DNA from: Kineococcus sp. NBC_00420
GTDB taxonomy: Bacteria > Actinomycetota > Actinomycetes > Actinomycetales > Kineococcaceae
Assembly (NCBI RefSeq): GCF_036021035.1
Contig: NZ_CP107930.1
Coordinates: 1,674,001 to 1,738,000, forward strand
Reading direction: 5' to 3'
Length of the DNA stretch: 64,000 bases
Positions 52,962 through 63,292 of the stretch are shown here, in pieces (the stretch's first letter is position 1; every line of letters begins with the position of its first letter). A program made the translations under genes and the position numbers. Below the pieces are notes generated by a model. It was not told where the DNA came from. It was given only the letters and a program-made list of their open reading frames with translations, and made no database searches.

Positions 52962-53444
52962 TCAGCCCTGGTGCAGCAGTTCGGCGGTCGCCCGGACCCC
53001 TTCCTGGGTCCCGACGACCACGATCTTGTCACCGGAGAGGAACGCCTGGGACGGCGCCGGCGACGGCGTCACCTCGCCGTTGCGCACGAGGGCGACGACG
53101 GAGGCGCCGGTGCGACTGCGGATCGCGGCGTCGGCCAACGTCTTGCCCACGTAGGGCGAACCGTCCTCGAGGTAGATGCCCTCGGTGGCGAGGCCTTCGA
53201 TCTGCTCGCGCAGCCGGGCCAGTCGCTCGATGACCCGCGGCTGCCCGAGCAGCTCCGCCAGCACCTCGGCCTCGTCGCCGTCGAGGTCGATCACGGCGTG
53301 GCAGGCGTCGGGGTCGTCCTGGGAGTAGACGAGCAGCTCGCGCTCGCCACCGCGGGTCGAGATGACGCCGATGCGCCGACCGCGAGCGGTGGTGAAGTCG
53401 TGCCGCAGGCCCACGCCCGGCAACTTGGTCTCTTCCAGGTCCAC
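52962..53444 (-). CDS. TrkA-C domain regulatory subunit of the antiporter (KhtT-like)
   Basis: A 160-residue cytoplasmic protein. The first 75 residues (ETKLPGVGLRHDFTTARGRR, then LLVYSQDDPDACHAVIDLDG) match the N-terminal domain seen in KhtT-type subunits. The C-terminal half (about 78-158) is a TrkA-C (RCK-C) fold with YVGKTLADAAIRSRTGASVV and DKIVVVGTQEGVRATAELL. The GTG at 53444 has GGAGG 11 bases upstream and is preferred to a GTG at 53462. RCK-C domains bind nucleotides such as c-di-AMP and gate the antiporter. The ligand is not shown by sequence. Confidence 0.85.
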   Translation of the reverse strand: MDLEETKLPGVGLRHDFTTARGRRIGVISTRGGERELLVYSQDDPDACHAVIDLDGDEAEVLAELLGQPRVIERLARLREQIEGLATEGIYLEDGSPYVGKTLADAAIRSRTGASVVALVRNGEVTPSPAPSQAFLSGDKIVVVGTQEGVRATAELLHQG

Positions 53445-53734
53445 GATCTCAGTGTCCTCCACGATCGCGGGAGCCGACGACCAGGGCGCCAGCTGTCCCC
53501 CGGACGCCACGCCGTCGCGACGTCCTGCTCTCACAACACCGTGTGACGTCCAGAACATCCCGCGACGTTCGGGCGCGCGGCCCTTGCCCTCTCCCGGTTC
53601 GTCGTGCATGATCCGAGCACCGCGACGGAGCGACCCCTTCCTCCTTGGACCCGGCAGTGACGCCGCGGACAACTGAACACCTCGTTCCACAACGGATCGT
53701 CCGGCACGTACCTGCCGGTGGAAGGATTGACACG

Positions 53735-54811
<1,077 letters not shown>

Positions 54812-54829
54812 CGTCCGACGTCCACACGG

Positions 54830-54859
54830 GGGCCGTCACTCCTGCGGGAGTGACGGCCC
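54830..54859 (+). terminator. hairpin terminator after the shared ABC ATPase gene
   Basis: Perfect 13-base arms GGGCCGTCACTCC (54830-54842) and GGAGTGACGGCCC (54847-54859) with the loop TGCG, 19 bases after the stop. No T tract. Confidence 0.75.
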
Positions 54860-54907
54860 TCCGTCGTGGGTGGCGCGGAACGGTCCCGATGTTGAGAGGA
54901 TGAGCAC

Positions 54908-56167
54908 GTGAGCACCCCGACGGCGGCGTCCCTGCAGATCACGGCCGCCCGCCCGTACCCCGGACTCCTCGACCTCCCCTGGGAGATCCCGCTGGAGGAG
55001 TGGCCCGAGGAGCACCTCGCGGCCCTTCCCCGAGGCATCTCCCGCCACATCGTCCGCTTCGTGCGGATCGGGGGCCGCGTCATCGCGGTGAAGGAGACCA
55101 ACGCCGACATCGCGCACCGCGAGTACCGGATGCTGCGCATGCTCAACCGGCTCGACGTCCCCTCCGTGGCCCCGGTGGCCGTCATCACCGGCCGCGTCGA
55201 CGCCGACGGCGAGCCGCTGAACGCGGTGCTCGTCACCCGCCACCTGCAGTACTCGCTGCCCTACCGCGCCCTCTACAGCCAGACCCTGCGGCCCGACACC
55301 GCCAAGCGCGCCGTCGACGCCCTCGCGGTGCTCCTGGTGAAGCTGCACCTGCTGGGCTTCTACTGGGGCGACGTCTCGTTGTCGAACACCCTCTTCCGCC
55401 GCGACGCGGGGGCGTTCGCCGCCTACCTCGTCGACGCCGAGACGGGTGAGCTCTACGACGAGCTCTCCACCGGTCAGCGCGAGTACGACCTCGACCTCGC
55501 CCGCACCAACATCGCCGGCGAACTCATGGACGTCGTGGCCTCCGAGGCGCTGGACGCCGACATGGACGAGGTCATCGCGATCGCGGACCGGATCGTGTCG
55601 CGTTACCGCGCCCTGTGGGTGGAGCTCACCGAGGCGGAGTCCTTCGAACGGGGTGACCGCTGGCGCGTCGAGGCCCGCATCCGGCGCCTCAACGACCTCG
55701 GGTTCGACGTCGGGGAACTGGCGATCACGACCGACATCGACGGGACGTCGGTGCGCATCGAGCCGAAGGTCGTCGACGCCGGTCACCACTCCCGGCGTCT
55801 GCTGCGCCTCACCGGTCTGGACGCGGAGGAGAACCAGGCGCGTCGACTGCTCAACGACCTCGACTCCTACGCCGCGGCCACCGCCCGCCAGGGCGAGGAC
55901 GAGGAGATCGTCGCGCACGACTGGATGGCCGACGTCTTCGAACCCGTGCAGCGGGCCGTCCCCCGCGAGATGCGGGGCAAGCTCGAGGCTGCTGAACTGT
56001 TCCACGAGGTGCTGGAACACCGCTGGTACCTCTCCGAACGGGCCGGCCGCGACGTCGGCCTCGAGGAGGCGGTGAACTCCTACGTGGTGGGGGTGCTGCC
56101 GCAGAAACCCGACGAACGGGCCGTGCTGGGTGTGGACACCCAGTCGTTCCGGGTCATCGCCGACTGA
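54908..56167 (+). CDS. DUF4032 protein with kinase-like fold
   Basis: A 419-residue protein. The N-terminal half resembles the lipopolysaccharide-kinase/RIO-like fold annotated with DUF4032: IGGRVIAVKETNADIAHREY carries the conserved Lys and Glu (about 59-70), and LLGFYWGDVSLSNTLFRRD (about 149-167) is in the place of the HGDLxxxN catalytic loop, followed by AAYLVDAETGEL for the metal-binding Asp. The His of the classic motif is Trp here. The C-terminal DUF4032 domain runs from about 210 to the end. The GTG at 54908 has GAGG upstream. It precedes the epimerase by 18 bases. The biochemical role of this family is unknown. Confidence 0.75.
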   Translation: MSTPTAASLQITAARPYPGLLDLPWEIPLEEWPEEHLAALPRGISRHIVRFVRIGGRVIAVKETNADIAHREYRMLRMLNRLDVPSVAPVAVITGRVDADGEPLNAVLVTRHLQYSLPYRALYSQTLRPDTAKRAVDALAVLLVKLHLLGFYWGDVSLSNTLFRRDAGAFAAYLVDAETGELYDELSTGQREYDLDLARTNIAGELMDVVASEALDADMDEVIAIADRIVSRYRALWVELTEAESFERGDRWRVEARIRRLNDLGFDVGELAITTDIDGTSVRIEPKVVDAGHHSRRLLRLTGLDAEENQARRLLNDLDSYAAATARQGEDEEIVAHDWMADVFEPVQRAVPREMRGKLEAAELFHEVLEHRWYLSERAGRDVGLEEAVNSYVVGVLPQKPDERAVLGVDTQSFRVIAD

Positions 56168-56185
56168 AGCTCTGGAAGGACCCTC

Positions 56186-57073
56186 GTGCCTGCTGCCGAG
56201 AAACCCCGCGTTGCACTCACCGGCGCGGCCGGCAAACTCGGGCGGGTCGTCTTGCGCGATCTGCTCGACCACGGATACTCCGTCCTCGCCCTGGACCAGG
56301 TGCGCCCCGCGAGCCTGCTCGCGGGGGACGACGGGCAGTTCGTCAAGGTCGACCTCGCCGACCACGGCCAGGTCGTGGAGGCGCTGACCGGCCGGATCGA
56401 GGAACGCCCCGGCCCCTTCGCCGGGGTCGTGCACCTGGGGGCCATCCCCGCCCCCGGTCTCGCGTCCAACGCCGCGACGTTCCGCAACAACTCCGCCGCG
56501 ACGTGGAACGTCTTCGACGCGGCGCGCGTCGCGGGCATCGACAACGTCGTGTGGGCCTCGAGCGAGACCGTCCTGGGTCTGCCCTTCGACGCCGCTCCCC
56601 CGCCCTACGCCCCCCTCGACGAGGAGTACCGCGTCCGGCCGGAGTCGACGTACTCGTTGGTGAAGGCGCTCGAGGAGGAAATGGCGCACCACTTCTGCCG
56701 CTGGAACCCGTCGCTGACGATGACCGGTCTGCGCTTCTCCAACGTCATGCACGTCGAGGACTACGCCCAGTTCCCGTCCTTCGACGCCGACGCGACGCTG
56801 CGCAAGTGGAACCTCTGGGGCTACATCGACGCCCGCGACGGCGCCCAGGCCGTGCGCCTGTCGTTGCAGCGCAAGGGTCCCGGCGTCGAGGTGTGCATCG
56901 TCGCGAACGCCGACACCGTCATGTCGCGCACGTCGGCGGAGTTGATGGCGGAGGTCTACCCGGGGGTCGAGGTCCGTCACGAGCTCGGTGACCACGAGAC
57001 GCTGCTCTCGATCGACAAGGCCCGCCGGGTGCTCGGCTACGAACCCGAGCACTCCTGGCGCGACCACGTCTGA
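56186..57073 (+). CDS. NAD-dependent epimerase/dehydratase (extended SDR)
   Basis: A 295-residue Rossmann-fold enzyme. The nucleotide loop is RVALTGAAGKLGRVVLRDLL (about 8-27, GxxGxxG). The active site has Ser in VVWASSETVLGLP and the Tyr-x-x-x-Lys as YSLVKALEEEM (about 153-163). The C-terminal half (LRFSNVMHVEDYAQFPSFD) is that of sugar-modifying or uronate-type extended SDRs. The GTG at 56186 has GGAAGGA upstream and lies 18 bases after the DUF4032 gene, so they may be co-transcribed. The sugar or lactone substrate is unknown. Confidence 0.85.
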   Translation: MPAAEKPRVALTGAAGKLGRVVLRDLLDHGYSVLALDQVRPASLLAGDDGQFVKVDLADHGQVVEALTGRIEERPGPFAGVVHLGAIPAPGLASNAATFRNNSAATWNVFDAARVAGIDNVVWASSETVLGLPFDAAPPPYAPLDEEYRVRPESTYSLVKALEEEMAHHFCRWNPSLTMTGLRFSNVMHVEDYAQFPSFDADATLRKWNLWGYIDARDGAQAVRLSLQRKGPGVEVCIVANADTVMSRTSAELMAEVYPGVEVRHELGDHETLLSIDKARRVLGYEPEHSWRDHV

Positions 57074-57079
57074 CCCCGT

Positions 57080-57114
57080 CCGTGATCTTGCTGGGAGACC
57101 CAGCAAGATCACGG
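57080..57114 (+). terminator. bidirectional palindromic terminator
   Basis: Perfect 16-base arms CCGTGATCTTGCTGGG (57080-57095) and CCCAGCAAGATCACGG (57099-57114) with the loop AGA, between the epimerase stop and the MarR stop. It is related in style to the hairpin at 61981. Confidence 0.8.
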
Positions 57115-57119
57115 TTCGG

Positions 57120-57620
57120 TCAGGTCTGGCGGGCGAGAGCCGTCGCGGCGAACTTCGCGTCGGGGTCGAGGATGTCGAGCAGCTTTACCATCACCTCGTC
57201 GAGCGTGGCGAGGTCGCGCTCGTCGAGCGGGTCGAAGACCAGCTGACGGACCCGCTCGACGTGTCCGGGCGCGGCGGTGACGACCTTCTGGAAGCCGGCG
57301 TCGGTGAGGACGGCGACCTGACCGCGGCCGTCGTTGGGGCTCTTCTCGCGGCGGACCCAGCCGTCCTTCTCCAGCCGGCTCACCACGTGGGAGATCCGGG
57401 AGGGGCTCGCGTTGGAGCGGGCGCCGAGTTCGCTCATCCGCAGGCTGCGCCCCGGTTCCTCCGACAGCATCGCCAGCGTGAGGTAGGCCGTCTTGGTGAG
57501 GTCCGCGTCGCGTTGCAGCTGAGCGTCGAGGGCGGCGGGCAGTAGTTCCATGAGCGCGCTGAGCCGCAGCCACACCCGGCGTTCGTCGGTGGAGAGCCAG
57601 CGAGGCGTCTGCTCGGTCAT
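57120..57620 (-). CDS. MarR family transcriptional regulator
   Basis: A 166-residue winged-helix regulator. The DNA-binding part is LGARSNASPSRISHVVSRLE (about 67-86), preceded by LTKTAYLTLAMLSEEPGRSL, with the wing at EKSPNDGRGQVAVLTDAG (about 93-110). The terminal helices form the dimer. The ATG at 57620 lies six bases after TACGAT with no ribosome binding site. An inverted repeat lies just upstream. It converges on the epimerase gene. MarR proteins often sense phenolics or oxidants; no direct target other than its own promoter is evident. Confidence 0.85.
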   Translation of the reverse strand: MTEQTPRWLSTDERRVWLRLSALMELLPAALDAQLQRDADLTKTAYLTLAMLSEEPGRSLRMSELGARSNASPSRISHVVSRLEKDGWVRREKSPNDGRGQVAVLTDAGFQKVVTAAPGHVERVRQLVFDPLDERDLATLDEVMVKLLDILDPDAKFAATALARQT

Positions 57621-57655
57621 CCGGCCATCGTAGCAGATAGTTTCATCTTCAACTA
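57621..57655 (-). promoter_or_regulatory. MarR promoter with TAGTT-N8-AACTA palindrome
   Basis: On the minus strand TACGAT (57632-57627) is followed by six bases and the ATG at 57620, a leaderless pattern. Just upstream (57638-57655) is TAGTT-N8-AACTA, an interrupted inverted repeat covering the -35 region, suitable for autoregulation by MarR. Confidence 0.5.
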
Positions 57656-57815
57656 ACTCAGACGATGAGGTCCCGGTCGTTCACGGCGGGATCTGACCCA
57701 GTGAACACCCCGGACGGACGAACCGCACGTCGTCCCGACGACCCGGCCGGGCCGACGGCGGTGTCCCGCAGCGCGGCTCCGGGGCGGAGAGTGTCCTCTC
57801 CACCCCGGAGGAGGA

Positions 57816-58781
57816 TCAGCGGTGGCGCGCGACCTCGTAGAGGGCGATACCGGCGGCGACACCGGCGTTGAGCGACTCGAAGGCGCCGGCCATCGGGATG
57901 CTGACGACCTGGTCGCACTTCTCGCGCACGAGGCGCGACAACCCGGCGCCCTCGGCGCCGACGACGAGGACGATCGGGCCGTCGGCCAGCTTCAGCTGGG
58001 GCAGCAGGACGTCACCCTCGGCGTCGAGACCGACGACGAACAGACCGGCCTTCTGGTACTCCTCGATCGCGCGGACGAGGTTCGTCGCCCGCGCGACGGG
58101 GGTGCGGGCCGCGGCACCGGCCGACGTCTTCCACGCCGAGGCGGTCATGCCGGCCGCCCGACGTTCGGGGACGACGACACCGTGACCGCCGAACGCGGCG
58201 ACGGAACGGACGACGGCCCCGAGGTTGCGGGGGTCGGTCACGCCGTCGAGCGCGACGATCAACGCGGGACGTCCCGAGTGCGAGGCCCGGTCCAGCAGGT
58301 CCATCGGGTGCTTGTAGTTGTACGGCGGGACCGTGGCCGCCACGCCCTGGTGGACGGCGTTCTCGGTGTGGCGGTCGAGTTCCTGACGCGACGCCTCGAG
58401 CAGGGGGATGCCCTTGTTCCCGGCGGTGGAGAGGATCTCCTTGATCCGCTCGTCCGACTCGACCCCGGACGCCACGTAGATGCCGGTGATCGGCAGTTCC
58501 GCGCGCAGCGCCTCGACGATGGAGTTGCGGCCCGCGATCCACTCCGTCTCGCCGGAGGGTTTGCGCCGCGTCGGCGGACGACCGCCGGGACGGGCGTTCG
58601 TCGTCGCCGCCCGGTGGGCCGCCTTGCCGGCCGCCTTCGCCGCCGGGTGGTAGGGACGCTCGGTCGCCTTCGGCGTCGGCCCCCTCCCCTCGAGGCTTCG
58701 GCGGTTCTTGCCCCCGGAGCCCCCGGTCGGACCCTTCTTGCCCTTGCTGACAGCGCCGCGACGCTGAGAGTTCCCTGCCAC
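57816..58781 (-). CDS. rlmB: 23S rRNA 2'-O-methyltransferase RlmB
   Basis: A 321-residue SPOUT (TrmH/SpoU) methyltransferase that methylates the ribose of a 23S rRNA guanosine (G2251 in E. coli). The N-terminal 75 residues are a basic, Gly/Arg/Pro-rich extension. The RNA-binding domain begins [20 protein letters not shown]. The SPOUT motifs are [20 protein letters not shown] (about 192-211), [14 protein letters not shown] and [20 protein letters not shown], which form the trefoil knot. The GTG at 58781 overlaps the cysS stop by one base (TAGTG), so translation is coupled. The cysS-rlmB order is widely conserved. Confidence 0.9.
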   Translation of the reverse strand: MAGNSQRRGAVSKGKKGPTGGSGGKNRRSLEGRGPTPKATERPYHPAAKAAGKAAHRAATTNARPGGRPPTRRKPSGETEWIAGRNSIVEALRAELPITGIYVASGVESDERIKEILSTAGNKGIPLLEASRQELDRHTENAVHQGVAATVPPYNYKHPMDLLDRASHSGRPALIVALDGVTDPRNLGAVVRSVAAFGGHGVVVPERRAAGMTASAWKTSAGAAARTPVARATNLVRAIEEYQKAGLFVVGLDAEGDVLLPQLKLADGPIVLVVGAEGAGLSRLVREKCDQVVSIPMAGAFESLNAGVAAGIALYEVARHR

Positions 58782-60196
58782 TAGTGCTCACCCTCCAGAA
58801 CCCACCGAGCCCCGGTGGGGGTGTCCTCGATCACGATGCCCGCATCCTTCAGGGAATCGCGCACCGCGTCGGCGGTGGCGAAGTCCCGTGCGGCACGGGC
58901 GGTTGCCCGGTCGTCGAGCCGTGCGCGCACCAGCACGTCCAGTGCGGTGCGCGCGGTGTCCGTTCCGCCTGCCTGCGAGGCCCACGGTTCCGCGAACGGG
59001 TCCAGGCCCAGCACGTCCAGGCCGGCCCGGACCTGTTCGTAGGCGCTCCTCAGCGCCGCGTCGTCACCCGCCGCGAGGGCGGAGTTGCCCGCCCGCGCCG
59101 TGTCGTGCAGGACCGCGAGCGCCGCGGGGGTCGCCATGTCGTCGTCCATCGCCGCGGCGAACCCGGCGGAGACGTTCGCGACGGCGGTCCGGCCGAGGCG
59201 TTCGGCGGCCCGGCGCACGAAACCCTCCAGCCGCGAGTAGGCGGCCTCGGCCTCCACGAGGGAGTTCTCGGAGTACTCCAGGTGCGTGCGGTAGTGCCCG
59301 GCGACGAGGTAGTAGCGCAGCACGACCGCGCGGTGGGTCGCCAGCAGGTGCGGGACGCCGAGGACGTTGCCGAGCGACTTGCTCATCTTCTCGCCGGACA
59401 TCGTGACGAAGTAGTTGTGCAGCCAGTAGTTCGCGAACCCGTCGCCGGCGGCACGCGACTGGGCCTGCTCGTTCTCGTGGTGCGGGAAGCGCAGGTCGAG
59501 GCCGCCGCCGTGGATGTCGAAGCGGGGGCCGAGGTAGCGCCCGGCCATGGCCGAGCACTCCAGGTGCCAGCCGGGCCGGCCCGGGCCCCACGGCGTCGGC
59601 CAGGACGCCGTCGCGGGTTCGCCGTCCTTGCGTCCCTTCCAGAGGGCGAAGTCGCGGGCGTCGCGCTTGCCGCGGGGGTCGGCGTCGCCGGCCGGTTCCA
59701 TGTCGTCGAGCTTCTGGTGGGTGAGCTCGCCGTAGTGCGGCCAGGAGCGCACGTCGAAGTAGACGTCGCCCGAACCGTCGCCCGCGGCGTAGGCGTGACC
59801 ACGCTCGATCAGGCGCCCGATCAGCTCGACCATCTCGGTGACGTGGCCGGTGGCGCGGGGCTCGACCGTGGCGGGCAGGACGCCGAGGGCGTCGTAGGCG
59901 GCGCCGAACTCGCGCTCGAAGCGGTACGCGTGGGCCCACCACTCCGTCCCCGCCTCGGCGGCCTTGGTGAGGATCTTGTCGTCGATGTCGGTGACGTTGC
60001 GGACCATCGTCACGGCGTAGCCGCTGCGGGTCAGCCACCGGCGCAGGACGTCGAAGGCGACCTGGGCGCGGACGTGGCCGAGGTGGGGTGACCCCTGCGG
60101 CGTCGCGCCGCAGACGTAGATGCCGACCTGCCCGGGGACGAGCGGCGCGAACTCGCGCACCGCGCCGGCGGCGCTGTCGTGCAGGTGGAGGGTCAC
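58781..60196 (-). CDS. cysS: cysteinyl-tRNA synthetase
   Basis: A 471-residue class I aminoacyl-tRNA synthetase. The HIGH-like motif is [17 protein letters not shown] (about 35-51), and the KMSKS loop is [11 protein letters not shown] (about 267-277). Zinc ligands include Cys 29 (IYVCGATP), Cys 214 (HLECSAMA) and His 239-240 (LRFPHHENE). The length is that of CysS rather than the related MshC ligase, although both occur in mycothiol producers. The GTG at 60196 has GGAG four bases upstream and TATCCT just before it. It is divergent from the mycothiol formaldehyde dehydrogenase gene. Confidence 0.95.
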   Translation of the reverse strand: MTLHLHDSAAGAVREFAPLVPGQVGIYVCGATPQGSPHLGHVRAQVAFDVLRRWLTRSGYAVTMVRNVTDIDDKILTKAAEAGTEWWAHAYRFEREFGAAYDALGVLPATVEPRATGHVTEMVELIGRLIERGHAYAAGDGSGDVYFDVRSWPHYGELTHQKLDDMEPAGDADPRGKRDARDFALWKGRKDGEPATASWPTPWGPGRPGWHLECSAMAGRYLGPRFDIHGGGLDLRFPHHENEQAQSRAAGDGFANYWLHNYFVTMSGEKMSKSLGNVLGVPHLLATHRAVVLRYYLVAGHYRTHLEYSENSLVEAEAAYSRLEGFVRRAAERLGRTAVANVSAGFAAAMDDDMATPAALAVLHDTARAGNSALAAGDDAALRSAYEQVRAGLDVLGLDPFAEPWASQAGGTDTARTALDVLVRARLDDRATARAARDFATADAVRDSLKDAGIVIEDTPTGARWVLEGEH

Positions 60197-60209
60197 GGAC
60201 TCCAGGATA
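60197..60209 (-). promoter_or_regulatory. promoter -10 for cysS
   Basis: On the minus strand TATCCT (60209-60204) is followed by GGAGTCC and the GTG at 60196. The spacing fits a leaderless message; GGAG so close to the start would be of little use as a ribosome binding site. Confidence 0.45.
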
Positions 60210-60240
60210 CCGGGGCTCGCGCTGTCTCCGAGCCCGTCGT

Positions 60241-60253
60241 TAGTGTCCTTCCC
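60241..60253 (+). promoter_or_regulatory. leaderless-type promoter -10 for the formaldehyde dehydrogenase gene
   Basis: TAGTGT (60241-60246) followed by CCTTCCC and the ATG at 60254. No ribosome binding site is present. Confidence 0.5.
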
Positions 60254-61348
60254 ATGGCTTGGACCGTTCCCGGAGTGATCTCGCGCGCCAAGGGCGCCCC
60301 CGTCGAGACCGTCAACATCGTGGTACCCGACCCGATCGCCGGTGAGGTCGTCGTCGACGTCGCGGCGTGCGGGGTCTGCCACACCGACCTGCATTACCGC
60401 GAGGGCGGGATCAACGACGACTACCCGTTCCTGCTAGGCCACGAGGCCGCCGGCACCGTCTCCGCGATCGGCGAGGGCGTCACGAACGTCACGATCGGCG
60501 ACACCGTCGTCCTCAACTGGCGTGCGGTGTGCGGGCAGTGCCGCGCCTGCAAGCGGGGCCGGCCGCAGTACTGCTTCGCCACCCACAACGCGTCGCAGAA
60601 GATGACGCTGACCGACGGGACCCCGCTCTCCCCCGCGCTGGGCATCGGCGCCTTCACCCCCAAGACCCTCGTCGCGGCCGGTCAGGCCACCAAGGTCGAC
60701 GCCGGGATCGATCCCGCCGTCGCGGGGCTGCTGGGCTGCGGGGTCATGGCCGGGATCGGCGCGGCGGTCAACACCGCCCCCGTCCAGCGCGGCGACACCG
60801 TCGCCGTCATCGGCTGCGGCGGGGTGGGGTGCGCGGCGATCGCGGGCGCCGTCCTGGCCGGGGCCCGTCGGGTCATCGCCGTCGACCTCGACGACAAGAA
60901 GCTCGGGTGGGCGCAGCAGCTCGGCGCGACGCACACCGTGAACTCGCGGGGGCTCTCCGAGGACGAGGTCGTCACGGCCGTGCAGGACCTCACCGACTCC
61001 TTCGGCGCGGACGTCGTCATCGACGCCGTGGGCCGCCCGGAGACGTGGCGGCAGGCGTTCTACGCCCGCGACCTCGCCGGCACCGTCGTGCTCGTCGGCG
61101 TCCCGACGCCGGAGATGCAGCTCGAGGTGCCGCTGCTGGACGTGTTCGGTCGCGGCGGGGCGCTGAAGTCGTCCTGGTACGGCGACTGCCTGCCCGAGCG
61201 GGACTTCCCGCAGCTGCTGGAGCTGCACGCGAACGGCCGGCTGCCGCTGGACGCGTTCGTGTCCGAGCGGATCGGGCTCGGCGACGTCGAGGAGGCCTTC
61301 GCGACCATGAAGTCCGGTGACGTGCTCCGCTCGGTCGTGATCCTGTGA
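60254..61348 (+). CDS. mscR: S-(hydroxymethyl)mycothiol dehydrogenase
   Basis: A 364-residue zinc alcohol dehydrogenase of class III type that oxidises the formaldehyde-mycothiol adduct, and may reduce nitrosomycothiol. Catalytic zinc ligands are Cys 42 ([14 protein letters not shown]) and the GHE at 62-64 (LLGHEAAG). The structural zinc is held by the cysteines of [15 protein letters not shown] (93-107). The NAD-binding motif is [14 protein letters not shown]. The ATG at 60254 follows TAGTGT. It overlaps the downstream MBL-fold hydrolase by 4 bases, the same pair as mscR and its neighbour in mycobacteria. This supports a mycothiol-based detoxification pathway. Confidence 0.88.
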   Translation: MAWTVPGVISRAKGAPVETVNIVVPDPIAGEVVVDVAACGVCHTDLHYREGGINDDYPFLLGHEAAGTVSAIGEGVTNVTIGDTVVLNWRAVCGQCRACKRGRPQYCFATHNASQKMTLTDGTPLSPALGIGAFTPKTLVAAGQATKVDAGIDPAVAGLLGCGVMAGIGAAVNTAPVQRGDTVAVIGCGGVGCAAIAGAVLAGARRVIAVDLDDKKLGWAQQLGATHTVNSRGLSEDEVVTAVQDLTDSFGADVVIDAVGRPETWRQAFYARDLAGTVVLVGVPTPEMQLEVPLLDVFGRGGALKSSWYGDCLPERDFPQLLELHANGRLPLDAFVSERIGLGDVEEAFATMKSGDVLRSVVIL

Positions 61349-61971
61349 GCGCGCGGATCGAGCACCTCGTCACGTCCGGGACGTTCTCCCTCGACGGGCA
61401 GACCTTCGACGTGGACAACAACGTGTGGATCCTCGGCGACGACCGCGAGGTCGTCGTCCTGGACGCCCCCCACGACCCGGACGCCATCGCGGCCGCCGTG
61501 GGCGAGCGCACGGTCCTCGCGGTGCTGTGCACGCACGCTCACGACGACCACGTCCGGCAGGCACCGGCTCTCGCGCAACGCTTCGGTGCGCCGATCCTGC
61601 TGCACCCCGCCGACCGCGAGGTCTGGGAACTCACCCACCCGGGCGTCCCCACGACCGACCTGTCCAACGGGGAGATCGTCACCGTCGCCGGGACCGAGCT
61701 GCACGTCCTGCACACCCCCGGGCACACCCCGGGGGCGGTGAGCGTCTACGCACCCGAGCTGTCGACGGTCTTCACGGGCGACACCCTCTTCGCGGGCGGC
61801 CCGGGGGCGACCGGACGGTCGTTCTCGAGCTTCGCCACGATCATCGACTCGATCCGCGACGTGCTCTTCGAACTCCCTGCCGACACCCGCGTCCACACCG
61901 GCCACGGCGACGACACGACCATCGGCGACGAGTCCCCGCACCTGCAGGAGTGGATCACCCGCGGCCACTGA
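61345..61971 (+). CDS. MBL-fold metallo-hydrolase, partner of the mycothiol dehydrogenase
   Basis: A 208-residue metallo-beta-lactamase-fold hydrolase of the glyoxalase II type. The metal motif HxHxDH is THAHDDHV (about 59-66), followed by GHTPGA (about 128-133) and the bridging Asp in [10 protein letters not shown], with HTGHGDDT near the end (about 188-195). It is coupled to the dehydrogenase by a 4-base overlap, and probably hydrolyses the formyl-mycothiol product or a related thioester. A perfect palindrome follows 9 bases after the stop. Confidence 0.85.
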   Translation: MSARIEHLVTSGTFSLDGQTFDVDNNVWILGDDREVVVLDAPHDPDAIAAAVGERTVLAVLCTHAHDDHVRQAPALAQRFGAPILLHPADREVWELTHPGVPTTDLSNGEIVTVAGTELHVLHTPGHTPGAVSVYAPELSTVFTGDTLFAGGPGATGRSFSSFATIIDSIRDVLFELPADTRVHTGHGDDTTIGDESPHLQEWITRGH

Positions 61972-61980
61972 CCCCTCCGG

Positions 61981-62016
61981 CCTGCGATCGTGCCGAGGAC
62001 CCGGCACGATCGCAGG
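61981..62016 (+). terminator. palindromic terminator after the MBL hydrolase
   Basis: Perfect 15-base arms CCTGCGATCGTGCCG (61981-61995) and CGGCACGATCGCAGG (62002-62016) with a 6-base loop. It is a strong hairpin without a T tract. Confidence 0.8.
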
Positions 62017-62065
62017 TCGGGAGGTGCGGGGTGCCCAACCGTGCTTCTCCTGAGAGCATCCCCGG

Positions 62066-63292
62066 GTGAGTGATCAGCAGGACAGCCCGCCCACCGCCTC
62101 CTCGCGCGGTCCGCGGGAGCGCCCGACCCGGGTCGTCGAACGAGGGATCAACGAGGCGTCGCGCTGGGCGTTGCGCCTGCTGATCCTGGGCATCGGGTTC
62201 GCCGGCCTGATCTGGCTGCTCGGCAAGGGGTGGTCGCTGCTGCTGCCGCTGCTGCTCGCGATCCTGCTCAGCGCGATCCTGTGGCCGCTGGCCCAGGTGC
62301 TGCGCGCGGTGATGCCGCGCTCGCTGGCCGCTCTCGTCTCGATCGTGCTGCTCATCGCCGTGGTGGTCGGGATCTTCGCCGCGCTCATCCCCAACGTCGC
62401 CGGTCAGGCCGGGGACGTCGCCGACTCCGCGGTCGCCGGGTTGGACAAGGTGCAGGTCTGGGTCACCGGACCCCCGCTGAACCTGGGCGACGACCAGATC
62501 GGCAACCTCATCGACCAGGGCATCACCGAGCTGCAGACCAACGCGCAGAGCATCGCGCTCAGCGTCGTCGGCGGTGTCGGCACCATCGGGGCGAGCGTCG
62601 GGTCCGGGCTGGTGACGTTCCTGCTCGTCCTCGTCCTCGCGTTCTTCTGCCTCTCCGACGGCGACCGGCTGCTGCCGTGGTCGCGTCGGTGGCTGAGCGA
62701 GGGCGCGCACCGCCACGTCACCGCGCTGGGCGGCCGGGTGTGGGCGGCGATCCGCGGTTACATCCTGTCCCAGGCGGCCGTGGCCCTCGTGGACGCCGTG
62801 TTCATCGGCGTCGGGATGGCCATCGTCGGGGTGCCGTTCGCCCTGCCGCTGGCCGTCGCGATCTTCTTCGCCGCGTTCATCCCCATCGTCGGCGCCGTCG
62901 CGACGGGCGTGCTGGCCGTGCTCGTCGCCCTGGTCACCCTCGGCTGGGTGCAGGCGCTGATCGTCCTCGGGATCGTCCTGCTGGTCCAGCAGCTGGAGGG
63001 CAACGTCCTGCAGCCGCTGCTGGTCGGCCGTTCGCTCGCGCTGCACCCGGCGGTGGTCATCGGGTCGGTGACCGTCGGCGGGACCCTGTTCAGCATCACG
63101 GGGGCCTTCCTCGCCGTACCGGTCGCGGCCATCGTGACCGTGGTCCTGCGCTACGTGCACCACGAGCTCGTCCCCGACGAGCCGGAGAACCCGAACGTCC
63201 ACGAGGGCTCGAGGAAGCGACGACGTCGCGTCCCGTCGCCGGACGACGCCCCCACCGAGGCGACCACCCCGACGGAACCCGACCCCGCTTAG
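62066..63292 (+). CDS. AI-2E family transporter
   Basis: A 408-residue polytopic membrane protein of the AI-2E (PerM/TqsA) superfamily, with about eight helices. Helix 1 is near 41-58 (LLILGIGFAGLIWLLG), and a paired set follows with LLLPLLLAILLSAILWPLAQ. The family motif of the C-terminal half is IVGVPFALPLAVAIFFAAFI followed by PIVGA (about 253-277) and VQQLEGNVLQPLLVGRSL. The tail is charged and Arg/Pro-rich. The GTG at 62066 has no strong ribosome binding site. Members export varied small molecules or Na+/H+; the substrate is unknown. Confidence 0.85.
   Translation: MSDQQDSPPTASSRGPRERPTRVVERGINEASRWALRLLILGIGFAGLIWLLGKGWSLLLPLLLAILLSAILWPLAQVLRAVMPRSLAALVSIVLLIAVVVGIFAALIPNVAGQAGDVADSAVAGLDKVQVWVTGPPLNLGDDQIGNLIDQGITELQTNAQSIALSVVGGVGTIGASVGSGLVTFLLVLVLAFFCLSDGDRLLPWSRRWLSEGAHRHVTALGGRVWAAIRGYILSQAAVALVDAVFIGVGMAIVGVPFALPLAVAIFFAAFIPIVGAVATGVLAVLVALVTLGWVQALIVLGIVLLVQQLEGNVLQPLLVGRSLALHPAVVIGSVTVGGTLFSITGAFLAVPVAAIVTVVLRYVHHELVPDEPENPNVHEGSRKRRRRVPSPDDAPTEATTPTEPDPA

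Noticed and set aside
54836-57112. A 758-residue minus-strand frame opposite the DUF4032 and epimerase genes
   Set aside because: It is frame noise over two well supported genes and a terminator; no motif is visible.
58781-60196. CysS as the mycothiol ligase MshC
   Set aside because: Length (471), the complete C-terminal region and the coupling to rlmB fit cysteinyl-tRNA synthetase; MshC is usually about 410-420 residues.
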